Positions 34,561 to 41,648 of a DNA stretch of 64,000 bases are shown here, one piece after another (position 1 is the stretch's first letter; every line of letters begins with the position of its first letter). The notes under the pieces are model-generated. The model saw only the letters and a list, made by a program, of their open reading frames with translations, was not told the origin of the DNA and did no database searches. The position numbers and the translations under genes were made by a program. The stretch is from Hoeflea marina (GTDB lineage Bacteria > Pseudomonadota > Alphaproteobacteria > Rhizobiales > Rhizobiaceae): the NCBI RefSeq assembly GCF_003182275.1, contig NZ_QGTR01000001.1, forward strand, positions 782,130 to 846,129, given 5' to 3'.

Positions 34561-35343
34561 ATGACAGGACCCGTCAAGACCCGCATCGAGGGACAGATCC
34601 TCGAAGTCATGATCGACCGACCCAAGGCCAATGCCATCGATCTGGCCACCAGTCGCATCATGGGCGAAATCTTCCGCGACTTCCGCGACAATCCCGAGCT
34701 GCGCGTCGCCATCCTGACCGCATCGGGCGAGAAATTCTTCTGCCCCGGCTGGGACCTGAAGGCGGCGGCCGGCGGCGACGCCGTCGACGGCGACTACGGC
34801 GTCGGCGGATTCGGTGGCCTGCAGGAGCTGCCGCATCTCAACAAGCCGGTGATCTGCGCCGTCAACGGCATCTGCTGCGGCGGCGGTCTGGAGATCGCGC
34901 TCTCCTGCGACATCATCCTGGCAGCCGAGCACGCCACCTTCGCCCTGCCCGAGATCCGCTCCGGCACGGTGGCCGACGCGGCGTCCATCAAGCTCCCAAA
35001 GCGCATTCCCTACCATGTCGCCATGGAGATGCTGTTTACCGGCCGCTGGCTCGACGCCGAGGAGGCGCACCGCTGGGGCTTCGTCAACCACATCCACAAG
35101 GCCGAAGACTTGATGGAAAAGGCCTGGGAGATGGCCCGCCTGCTCGAATCCGGCCCGCCGCTGGTCTTTGCCGCCATCAAGGAGGTCGTCCGCGAGGCCG
35201 AGGACAGCAATTTCCGGGACATGATGAACCGCATCACCCGGCGCCAGCTCAGGACTGTCGACGAGCTGTACGGCTCCGAGGACAACATGGAAGGGTTTCG
35301 AGCCTTTGCCGAGAAACGCGATCCGGTCTGGAAGGGTCGCTAG
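34561..35343 (+). CDS. caiD: crotonobetainyl-CoA hydratase (CaiD-like enoyl-CoA hydratase)
   Basis: 260 aa crotonase. The sequence tracks E. coli CaiD closely: DRPKANAIDLATSRIMGEIF, LRVAILTASGEKFFCPGWDLKAA, and the identical-looking C-terminal end GFRAFAEKRDPVWKGR. The oxyanion-hole region is ICCGGGLEIALSCDIILAAEHATFALPE. It should hydrate crotonobetainyl-CoA to carnitinyl-CoA. ATG 34561 is preferred because GAGGA stands just before it; another ATG at 34549 overlaps the previous stop. It is the last gene of the carnitine operon. Confidence 0.9.
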   Translation: MTGPVKTRIEGQILEVMIDRPKANAIDLATSRIMGEIFRDFRDNPELRVAILTASGEKFFCPGWDLKAAAGGDAVDGDYGVGGFGGLQELPHLNKPVICAVNGICCGGGLEIALSCDIILAAEHATFALPEIRSGTVADAASIKLPKRIPYHVAMEMLFTGRWLDAEEAHRWGFVNHIHKAEDLMEKAWEMARLLESGPPLVFAAIKEVVREAEDSNFRDMMNRITRRQLRTVDELYGSEDNMEGFRAFAEKRDPVWKGR

Positions 35344-35455
35344 GCCGGTCGCTCTGCGAACTGTGTTATGATGGACGAGTGGGCAACCGCATCTCGCATT
35401 CCGCGTGGAGCGCCCCATCTATGGTGGACGACATGATGCATGAGAGGACGCCACG

Positions 35456-35611
35456 ATGACCGAACCGCACAACCACGATGATCCCGACGTCGATGAAGCC
35501 GGCAGCGACGTGCCGCTCAATGTGCGCGGACCGTTCTGGTGGTGGCGCGAGGCGATGATCGTGTTTGCGGTCATGGTGGTTGCCATCTGGTTCCTGATCC
35601 CGTTCATATGA
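35456..35611 (+). CDS. small single-pass membrane protein
   Basis: 51 aa. The acidic, His/Asp-rich N-terminal half ([16 protein letters not shown]) is followed by FWWWREAM and one hydrophobic helix ([17 protein letters not shown]) at the C-terminus. GAGAGGAC precedes ATG 35456. The gene is 112 bp after caiD and 43 bp before fumC. I do not recognise the family. The codon composition and ribosome site suggest a real gene. Confidence 0.6.
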   Translation: MTEPHNHDDPDVDEAGSDVPLNVRGPFWWWREAMIVFAVMVVAIWFLIPFI

Positions 35612-35654
35612 CCTGAACCCGATCCAGCCCAGACCAGTACGGAAGCCTGACACC

Positions 35655-37046
35655 ATGAGCGACACCCGCACCGAAACCGACAGTTTTGGCGACATCGAAG
35701 TGCCCGCCGACCGCTATTGGGGTGCGCAGACCCAGCGCAGCATCGGCAATTTCCGCATCGGCACCGAGACCATGCCGTTGCCGCTGGTGCATGCGCTCGG
35801 CCTGATCAAGCAGTCAGCGGCGCTCACGAACATGGAGCAGGGTCTGCTCGACGCGAGGATTGGCAACGCCATCGTCGCCGCGGCGCGTGAAGTGACCTCC
35901 GGCAAGCTCGATGATCATTTCCCGCTCAAGGTCTGGCAGACGGGGTCGGGAACCCAGACCAACATGAATGCCAACGAGGTGATCGCCAACCGCGGCAGTG
36001 AAATGCTTGGCGGCCAGCTCGGCAAGAGCTCGCTCATCCACCCCAACGACCACGTCAACAGGTCGCAATCCTCCAATGACACCTTTCCGACCGCCATGCA
36101 CATCGCGGCAGTGGGCGAGATCCGCGGCGGGCTCGTTCCCGCGCTTGCCCATCTGCTCGGTCATCTGAAGATGAAATCGGAGGCCTGGCAGGACATCGTC
36201 AAGCTCGGGCGCACCCATCTGCAGGACGCCACCCCGCTGACGCTCGGCCAGGAATTCTCCGGCTACGCCCGGCAGGTGGAACTCGGCATAGAGCGTGTCG
36301 AGGCCTGCCTGCCGCGGCTCTATCCGCTGGCCCAGGGCGCCACGGCCGTCGGCACCGGACTCAATACACGGGCCGGATTTGCGGAAAGCTTCGCCGCCCA
36401 TGTCGCCGACCTCAGCGGCCTGCCCTATACCAGTGCCGCCAACAAGTTCGAGGCCATCGCCGCCCACGACGCTCTGGTCGAGCTCTCCGGCGCACTCAAT
36501 ACGGTGGCCGTCAGCCTGTTCAAGATCGCGCAGGACATCCGCTTCCTCGGCTCCGGCCCGCGCTCGGGTCTCTACGAGCTCGTCCTGCCGCAGAACGAAC
36601 CCGGTTCCTCGATCATGCCTGGCAAGGTCAACCCGACCCAGTGCGAGGCCGTGACCATGGTCTGCACCCAGGTGATTGGCAACCACGTCACCGTGACGAT
36701 GGCCGGCAGCCAGGGCAATTTCGAACTCAACGTGTTCAAGCCGGTGATCATCTACAATGTGCTGCAGTCGATCCGGCTTCTCGCCGACGCCAGCCGCTCC
36801 TTCGCCGACCATTGTGTCTCGGGCATCGAGCCGGACCGGCAGCGCATCGCCGAGCTGATGCAGCGCTCACTGATGCTGGTCACCGCCCTTGCGCCACATA
36901 TCGGCTACGACAAGGCCTCCAAGATCGCCAAGGCTGCGCACGAGAGCGGAGGCAGCCTGCGCGACACTGCGCTCTCCCATGGGATTGAGCCCGCCGATTA
37001 CGATCGCTGGGTTATCCCGCTCGACATGACCCGCCCCGGCGATTGA
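35655..37046 (+). CDS. fumC: class II fumarate hydratase
   Basis: 463 aa, normal for Fum[12 protein letters not shown] near the N-terminus, [21 protein letters not shown], the Ser/His loop region [22 protein letters not shown], and the family signature [15 protein letters not shown] near residue 320 are all present. It catalyses the reversible hydration of fumarate to malate in the TCA cycle, cofactor-free and oxygen-stable. The following unknown gene lies 95 bp downstream of its stop codon if ATG 37142 is used, although that frame stays open back to a 4-bp overlap. Confidence 0.97.
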   Translation: MSDTRTETDSFGDIEVPADRYWGAQTQRSIGNFRIGTETMPLPLVHALGLIKQSAALTNMEQGLLDARIGNAIVAAAREVTSGKLDDHFPLKVWQTGSGTQTNMNANEVIANRGSEMLGGQLGKSSLIHPNDHVNRSQSSNDTFPTAMHIAAVGEIRGGLVPALAHLLGHLKMKSEAWQDIVKLGRTHLQDATPLTLGQEFSGYARQVELGIERVEACLPRLYPLAQGATAVGTGLNTRAGFAESFAAHVADLSGLPYTSAANKFEAIAAHDALVELSGALNTVAVSLFKIAQDIRFLGSGPRSGLYELVLPQNEPGSSIMPGKVNPTQCEAVTMVCTQVIGNHVTVTMAGSQGNFELNVFKPVIIYNVLQSIRLLADASRSFADHCVSGIEPDRQRIAELMQRSLMLVTALAPHIGYDKASKIAKAAHESGGSLRDTALSHGIEPADYDRWVIPLDMTRPGD

Positions 37047-37141
37047 CGAGGATGGCTGACATGGCGGGTGACCTTGTGCTTGACCCGGGAGCGGCTGCGT
37101 CCGTATCCTTGGCCGATCCAGTTCTCCAGACGCGAGGACCC

Positions 37142-37924
37142 ATGGCGACCGGCCCGATAGTTCTCATCCTCGGCAGCAGTCCCGCCGCGCCGAAGGCGGC
37201 GATGTGGCCAAAGACGTCCGATCTAAGGATCGTCGCCATCAACAACGCATGGAGGGTGCGCCCGGACTGGGACGTGCTGATCCATCCGGAGGACTTTCCC
37301 GTAGAGCGAAGGCCGACCGGCGTATCGCCGCCGCAGCGCCTGTGCACCCACACCGACTATGTTCCGGCCCAGAACCGTCTCGGCGGCTTCGTGTTTGCTG
37401 GCGGCACCATGGCATTCACCGCCGGATACTGGGCGCTTGACGCGCTCAGGCCGTCCACGCTGGCCTATTACGGCTGCGACATGATTTATGATGGCCCGGT
37501 GTCGCATTTCTACGGTCAGGGCACAGCCGATCCGCTGCGCGATGACATCACCCTGCGCTCGCTCGAAGCCAAATCCGGCAGGCTGCTGGCGATTGCGGCC
37601 CGGCAGGGCTGCTCCTGTGTGAACCTGTCCGACGCGCCAACAAGCCGGCTGCTCTTTCCCCGCGCCGACACAACGGCGCTGACCAATCCATCGCCGGTAC
37701 TGCCATTGGACATCGGCGGCATCGATGCGATCCTCGACGCCGAATCCCGCCTCGGCTACATGGTCGAAAGCGGCCGGTATTGGACTGAGGCCGAGCGGTT
37801 CGATGCAGACGCACTGGCGCGGATCGACACCATGTGGCTGCAATTGCTGTGCTGGACGCCGGTGGCGGCTCAACCCGCGACGGTGCCAGCGCTACCCGGG
37901 GACGAAGGTCGCCTAGGATTTTGA
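37142..37924 (+). CDS. hypothetical protein with N-terminal nucleotide-binding-like strand
   Basis: About 260 aa, not confidently recognised. It begins IVLILGSSPAAPKA, then LRIVAINNAWRVRPDWDVLIHPEDFP, a layout reminiscent of DUF115/MptE-like or sialyltransferase-like glycan enzymes in which a G-x-G loop is followed by an x-N-N/N-x-A segment. A second conserved-looking region is LAYYGCDMIYDGPVSHFYGQGTADPL. ATG 37142 has GAGGA upstream; in-frame starts at 37043 and 37061 exist. It follows fumC and converges on the DUF3008 gene, overlapping it by 12 bp at the 3' ends. A role in polysaccharide or glycan modification is only a guess. Confidence 0.6.
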   Translation: MATGPIVLILGSSPAAPKAAMWPKTSDLRIVAINNAWRVRPDWDVLIHPEDFPVERRPTGVSPPQRLCTHTDYVPAQNRLGGFVFAGGTMAFTAGYWALDALRPSTLAYYGCDMIYDGPVSHFYGQGTADPLRDDITLRSLEAKSGRLLAIAARQGCSCVNLSDAPTSRLLFPRADTTALTNPSPVLPLDIGGIDAILDAESRLGYMVESGRYWTEAERFDADALARIDTMWLQLLCWTPVAAQPATVPALPGDEGRLGF

Positions 37925-38107
37925 CGTCTTCTTTTTGGACGGCAGGTTGTTGCGTTTGGTCGAGGCGAAGTCGTCGAGTTCCTTTTCCGACATGCTGTCA
38001 TACATGTCCTTCGACGCACCTTGCAGTTCGGACACCTTGGTGTCGCCACGCTTGGCGGACAGGGCCGCGCCGGCCGCCTTCTGCTGAGCCTTGGATTTGG
38101 CAGGCAT
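37913..38107 (-). CDS. DUF3008 family small basic protein
   Basis: 64 aa, rich in Lys and Ser. It starts MPAKSKAQQKAAGAALSAKRG, the hallmark of DUF3008, and ends in a lysine-rich tail. These proteins are common in Rhizobiales and are often stress induced; their molecular role is unknown, though the charge suggests nucleic-acid contact or a desiccation-protein-like behaviour. AAGGA precedes ATG 38107. An EcfG-type promoter lies 37 bp upstream at 38144-38169, which directly supports general-stress control. Confidence 0.85.
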   Translation of the reverse strand: MPAKSKAQQKAAGAALSAKRGDTKVSELQGASKDMYDSMSEKELDDFASTKRNNLPSKKKTSKS

Positions 38108-38143
38108 GGTCAATTCCTTTCGCGAATGATGCCAGTCCCGTCA

Positions 38144-38169
38144 AACGCGATTGTACTCCTGGCGGTTCC
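38144..38169 (-). promoter_or_regulatory. EcfG-type (general stress sigma factor) promoter for DUF3008 gene
   Basis: On the minus strand GGAAC (38169-38165) and CGTT (38147-38144) are separated by 17 bp, matching the alphaproteobacterial EcfG consensus GGAAC-N16/17-CGTT. The -10 box lies 36 bp before the DUF3008 start codon. Confidence 0.75.
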
Positions 38170-38453
38170 GGCGGGACGCGTCTGCGTCGATGATGCCCCG
38201 GACGTGGAACTCTTCCCGCATTTCGGCATTGATTTCCGGGAAGCGGGTTCCGCATGTCAATCGGACCCGATGGTATGGAAAACGCCGGGATTTTTCCGAT
38301 TTCTTCCGGCGGCCAACGCAACGGCAGTCGAGTTCCTGTCCCATCTGCGGATCCCGCTCTCCCAGCCCTTCATCCACTCCGATCGAGCGACCGTCGCGCG
38401 GGTCGACGTCTTGCGGCCCGCCGTCCTCGCCGGTCCCGTGGTCAACGGCGTCT

Positions 38454-38478
38454 GGAACCACTTCCAGGGACCGACGTT
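38454..38478 (+). promoter_or_regulatory. EcfG-type promoter for PRC-barrel gene
   Basis: GGAAC at 38454-38458 and CGTT at 38475-38478 with a 16-bp spacer. The -10 element is 55 bp upstream of ATG 38534, leaving room for the GAGGAG ribosome site. Confidence 0.75.
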
Positions 38479-38533
38479 TGATCATGGCGCAAACAAGCGT
38501 TCAAAGAGTCAACGAGGAAGAGGAGTTGAGACA

Positions 38534-38896
38534 ATGGCTTACGATGGAGAAAGACACGACCTGATTGCCAGCGACCGGGTCGAAGGCACCAAGGTCTATG
38601 ATCGCGAAGGCAACCACATCGGCAGGATCGAGAAGCTCATGCTGGAGAAGCGTGGCGGCAGAGTCTCCTACGCGGTGCTGAGTTTCGGCGGCTTCTTCGG
38701 CATCGGCGACGATCACTATCCCCTGCCCTGGGCCAAGCTCGACTACGACGAAAGCCTTGAGGGCTATCGCGTCGATATCAGCAAGGAACAGGTCACCGGC
38801 GCCCCGAAATATGATCGCAACGAGGCCTATGACTGGACCCCGGACGTCGGGCGCAGCGTCTATGAGCATTACGGCGAAGCGCCCTACTGGCGCTGA
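38534..38896 (+). CDS. PRC-barrel domain protein
   Basis: 120 aa. A single PRC-barrel fills the N-terminal 85 residues: LIASDRVEGTKVYDREGNHIGRIEKLMLEKRGG, then VSYAVLSFGGFFGIGDDHYPLPWAKLDYD. The C-terminal tail YDWTPDVGRSVYEHYGEAPYWR is typical of stress-related rhizobial PRC proteins. The domain is a small beta-barrel used in photosynthetic reaction centres and RimM; here the role is unknown. ATG 38534 follows GAGGAG. The frame runs far upstream but lacks a plausible start there. Control by the EcfG-type promoter at 38454 is expected. Confidence 0.85.
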   Translation: MAYDGERHDLIASDRVEGTKVYDREGNHIGRIEKLMLEKRGGRVSYAVLSFGGFFGIGDDHYPLPWAKLDYDESLEGYRVDISKEQVTGAPKYDRNEAYDWTPDVGRSVYEHYGEAPYWR

Positions 38897-38922
38897 CAGA
38901 AACTGTTGTCCGCCATGGTCAC

Positions 38923-38957
38923 AGGCCCGGCACGCCGAGGCGTTCCGGGCCTCTTGC
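38923..38957 (+). terminator. Rho-independent terminator after PRC-barrel gene
   Basis: Arms AGGCCCGG and CCGGGCCT with an inner ACGCC/GCGTT pairing, followed by CTTGCT. The stem is strong but the T tail is weak. Confidence 0.55.
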
Positions 38958-39018
38958 TGTCAGCGCGGCAGGTCTCCGCCGAAGCCGCCGGCAATTGTGG
39001 CTAGATCAAGGAACTGAG

Positions 39019-39043
39019 GGAACCAAACCCGCCAAGCAGCGTT
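39019..39043 (+). promoter_or_regulatory. EcfG-type promoter for DUF3309 gene
   Basis: GGAAC at 39019-39023 and CGTT at 39040-39043 with a 16-bp spacer, 34 bp before the ATG at 39077. Confidence 0.75.
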
Positions 39044-39076
39044 CAATCAGCGCAACATCAAATAGGGATTTCTCTC

Positions 39077-39229
39077 ATGTCCACCGTACTCATCGTCATT
39101 CTGGTTCTCCTGCTGCTCGGCGCCTTCCCTGCCTGGCCGCACGCCCGCAGCTGGGGCTACGGCCCGTCCGGCATCCTGGGCGCCATTCTCCTGGTCATCA
39201 TTATCCTGGCTCTTCTCGGGCGCATCTGA
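39077..39229 (+). CDS. DUF3309 family small membrane protein
   Basis: 50 aa. Two short hydrophobic stretches (STVLIVILVLLLLGAFP and GILGAILLVIIILALLG) flank WPHARSWGYGPSG, the distinctive centre of the DUF3309 family. Such tiny membrane proteins are widespread in alphaproteobacteria and often belong to the general stress response. Function unknown. An EcfG-type promoter precedes it. Confidence 0.85.
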   Translation: MSTVLIVILVLLLLGAFPAWPHARSWGYGPSGILGAILLVIIILALLGRI

Positions 39230-39283
39230 TCCCGGCCCCGGCGCGCCATTCCGCTGAAGCGGACCGCGGTGCCATAAGCAACC

Positions 39284-39318
39284 ATCCCCCGACCCGCGAG
39301 CTCCCGGGTTCGGGGGAT
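39284..39318. other. GC-rich hairpin downstream of DUF3309 gene
   Basis: ATCCCCCGACCCG pairs with CGGGTTCGGGGGAT around a short CGAGCTC centre. No T run follows, so it is a weak candidate terminator or mRNA-stabilising stem. Confidence 0.35.
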
Positions 39319-39492
39319 GAGACGTTCTACGGCCCGTCGACCTGCCACCTCCCCGGACCGGAGCAGTCTCAACACCGCCCAGCGCCCCATCCCGGAGCAA
39401 TTCTAAAGTACCCGTCCACGCACTCGGCGCGGCCAGCATCCGGCGAGTGCCGGTCGGTGATCGACAGGCTTGCCGATTGATGCCAACACCGT

Positions 39493-41040
39493 CTATGCCG
39501 CTGCGGCGGTTCCATATTCGAGCGGAAACGTGACTTCCACCAGAGCGCCATTCTCGTTGCTGATGGTGCTCGATCCGCCGAGCTGACGGGCGAATGCCTC
39601 CACCAGCCTGCTGCCCATGTTCTGCTTGCCGTCAATGGCTATCCCTGGCCCGTCGTCGGCCACGGTCAACGCGATCATGTCGTCGTCTCTCTGCTTCAGG
39701 CTTACCCGCAGAGTTCCGTCCTGCCTGCCGTGATAGGCATGCTTGAAGGCATTCGACACCAGCTCGTTGATTAGCAGGCCAAGCTGCATCGCCCGATCGC
39801 CGGAAAGACTGATGGGATTGATGTCGTATGTGATCACAACAGCCTGACCGTAGCCCTGCGCGATTTCCCGGGTCAACTTTTGCAGATACGGAGCTACCTC
39901 GACGGATTCGAACTTGTCGGAACTGTACATTTCCTCGTGCACTGCCACCATCGCGGCAATGCGCCCGAGCAGGCTCTTCTTGTCTTCAGGCGCCATCTTC
40001 TGCAACCGCACCAGCGACATGACGGTCTGGAGATTGTTCTTGACCCGGTGATGGATCTCCCGGAGCAGGAACGTGTTGCGATCGTTTGCCTTGGCCAATT
40101 CCGTCTGGCGCGCCTCGTCGGTCCGCAACAGCGCGATCATCTTGTAGACCAGATATCCCAAGGCAGCAGCCGCCGGCACTGCGATCGCCAGCCAGATCGA
40201 GATCGTCCGCCAGAAATTCGCCATGACGCTGTGCTGGTCCAGCGCGGCGATGGCGACGACCGGCCATGCATCCAGCTTCCAGTATCCAACGATCCGCGCC
40301 ACCCCGTCGGCTGGCGAGGCGCGGCTGTCGTAAACGCCCGAAGGCGCCGTCTTCATCGCCTCGAAGACCGGGGATTTCGAAAGGTCCATGGATTCGATGG
40401 GGGGCGAACGGGCAATCAATGTGCCGTCCATCCGGATGAGGGTGATGGAGGAGCGATCGATGAATTCCAGCGATTCCTTGAGCCGCGCCAAAGTCGAAAC
40501 CGGAATGGCGATCGTCGCCACGCCAGTCAGGACGCCGTCCGTGTCAAGCCGGCGCGCCATGACGAAGATCTGTTCGCCGTTGACCGTCTCGGTCAGCATC
40601 GGCGACAGGTAGATCTCCATGCCGCTGACCAGCTGCTTGAAATAATCAGACTGGCTGACATCCCGTTCGGCACTGTCGGGAGCGCTCGTATAGGTCAGTC
40701 GCCCCGACGCGTCATAGACGGCATACTGGAAGCCCGACGGCAGATCGCGCACCGCATCATCGAGATCGGCAATGGAAATGGAGCCGCGCTCGGCCTCCTC
40801 GCGCGGAACCACGTCCTCGATGCGCCACAGTGCCTGCGAACTGGCTGCAAAGATCCAGCCGAACTGTGTGGCCACCACCTGCGCCGAAGTCTGCACCCGC
40901 ACGCGGGCATTGGATTGCTCGGACCGGTACTCCTTGGCGACCAGCAGCGCGCCGAGCACCGTGATCAGAACCAGCATGAGGAGGCCGAGATTGCGCACCA
41001 CCGTGGTCGACAGCCTTGTGCCTTTGATGGCCTGATCCAT
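39493..41040 (-). CDS. membrane sensor histidine kinase, Cache + HisKA_2 type
   Basis: About 515 aa. TM1 is residues 17-36 (LGLLMLVLITVLGALLVAK), then an extracytoplasmic Cache-like sensor domain of about 240 residues (FQYAVYDASGRLTYTS; FVMARRLDTDGVLTGVATIAIPV). TM2 is near 276-302. The cytoplasmic kinase is of the HisKA_2/HWE-related class: REIHHRVKNNLQTVMSLVRLQ with the phospho-His near residue 329, NELVSNAFKHA (N box) near 424, and DDGPGIAIDG. Kinases of this class often feed the PhyR-NepR-EcfG general stress pathway. No response regulator is adjacent, so it is an orphan. ATG 41040 has GGAGA upstream; the frame is open for another 78 bp. Confidence 0.87.
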   Translation of the reverse strand: MDQAIKGTRLSTTVVRNLGLLMLVLITVLGALLVAKEYRSEQSNARVRVQTSAQVVATQFGWIFAASSQALWRIEDVVPREEAERGSISIADLDDAVRDLPSGFQYAVYDASGRLTYTSAPDSAERDVSQSDYFKQLVSGMEIYLSPMLTETVNGEQIFVMARRLDTDGVLTGVATIAIPVSTLARLKESLEFIDRSSITLIRMDGTLIARSPPIESMDLSKSPVFEAMKTAPSGVYDSRASPADGVARIVGYWKLDAWPVVAIAALDQHSVMANFWRTISIWLAIAVPAAAALGYLVYKMIALLRTDEARQTELAKANDRNTFLLREIHHRVKNNLQTVMSLVRLQKMAPEDKKSLLGRIAAMVAVHEEMYSSDKFESVEVAPYLQKLTREIAQGYGQAVVITYDINPISLSGDRAMQLGLLINELVSNAFKHAYHGRQDGTLRVSLKQRDDDMIALTVADDGPGIAIDGKQNMGSRLVEAFARQLGGSSTISNENGALVEVTFPLEYGTAAAA

Positions 41041-41139
41041 GATGAGAGTCTCCCCGTGCGCGCCTGCGCCACTCAGCCGTGCAGGTATCTCCGAATGATG
41101 GCCAAAATCAAGCGCCACACGGGGCGGGAACCCATCGAT

Positions 41140-41165
41140 GGAACCTCACCCATGCCCGCGGCGTT
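41140..41165 (+). promoter_or_regulatory. EcfG-type promoter for small ORF 41217
   Basis: GGAAC at 41140-41144 and CGTT at 41162-41165 with a 17-bp spacer. It points to the small plus-strand ORF starting at 41217. It lies just upstream of the sensor kinase gene but points away from it. Confidence 0.65.
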
Positions 41166-41216
41166 CTCCATGGCATGACCGAAGCAACTCCGCTTCGTTC
41201 CGGCAGGATCCACGCC

Positions 41217-41420
41217 ATGAACCGTTTCGCACGCCTGGACCAGGCATTCGATCATTTCCTAGAAGAAAGCCTGTCATCCGGCACCGACCGGGTCAGCGGA
41301 CTCGCCCGGGTCGGGGCGATCTTGGACCTGATGGGCCGGCGAAAACCGGGATCGGCGCTGCGGGACGTTCGGGACCGGTTGTCTCGGCACAGTGAGCGTT
41401 GGGAATGTCCGACGGCATGA
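41217..41420 (+). CDS. small hypothetical protein, possible general-stress gene
   Basis: 67 aa, no family recognised. The N-terminal half is MNRFARLDQAFDHFLEESL and the C-terminal part is strongly basic (LMGRRKPGSALRDVRDRLSRHSERW). ATG 41217 has a weak AGGA; an upstream in-frame ATG at 41175 would be at or very near the predicted transcription start and is less likely. The good EcfG-type promoter at 41140-41165 is the main reason to accept it. Alternatively it is a spurious frame. Confidence 0.45.
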   Translation: MNRFARLDQAFDHFLEESLSSGTDRVSGLARVGAILDLMGRRKPGSALRDVRDRLSRHSERWECPTA

Positions 41421-41648
41421 ATCTCAACCCAACAAAAACTCATTTCCGCCTCACAATTGCCCGACGCTGCGGCGAGAGGCCATGGCCATCATGCGCGTCC
41501 AGAGCTAAACGGATCAACCAGACCTGCATGCAAGTGAAACCGTTCTGATTCGCCACCTGCTCCGGTGGAAACCTTTTCATCTCATGCATCCGTGTGACCC
41601 GCTCCGGTCCTCCCGAACCTGGGCACCCTATCAGATCGAGGACGACCC

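Larger units (their letters stand above)
38108..38533. other. divergent intergenic region, DUF3008 / PRC-barrel
   Basis: About 425 bp. Both ends hold an EcfG-type promoter pointing outward (38144-38169 minus, 38454-38478 plus). The middle has only low-quality frames, including a plus-strand extension of the PRC-barrel frame that begins inside the DUF3008 gene; none has a ribosome site or family features. Nothing else was recognised. Confidence 0.5.
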
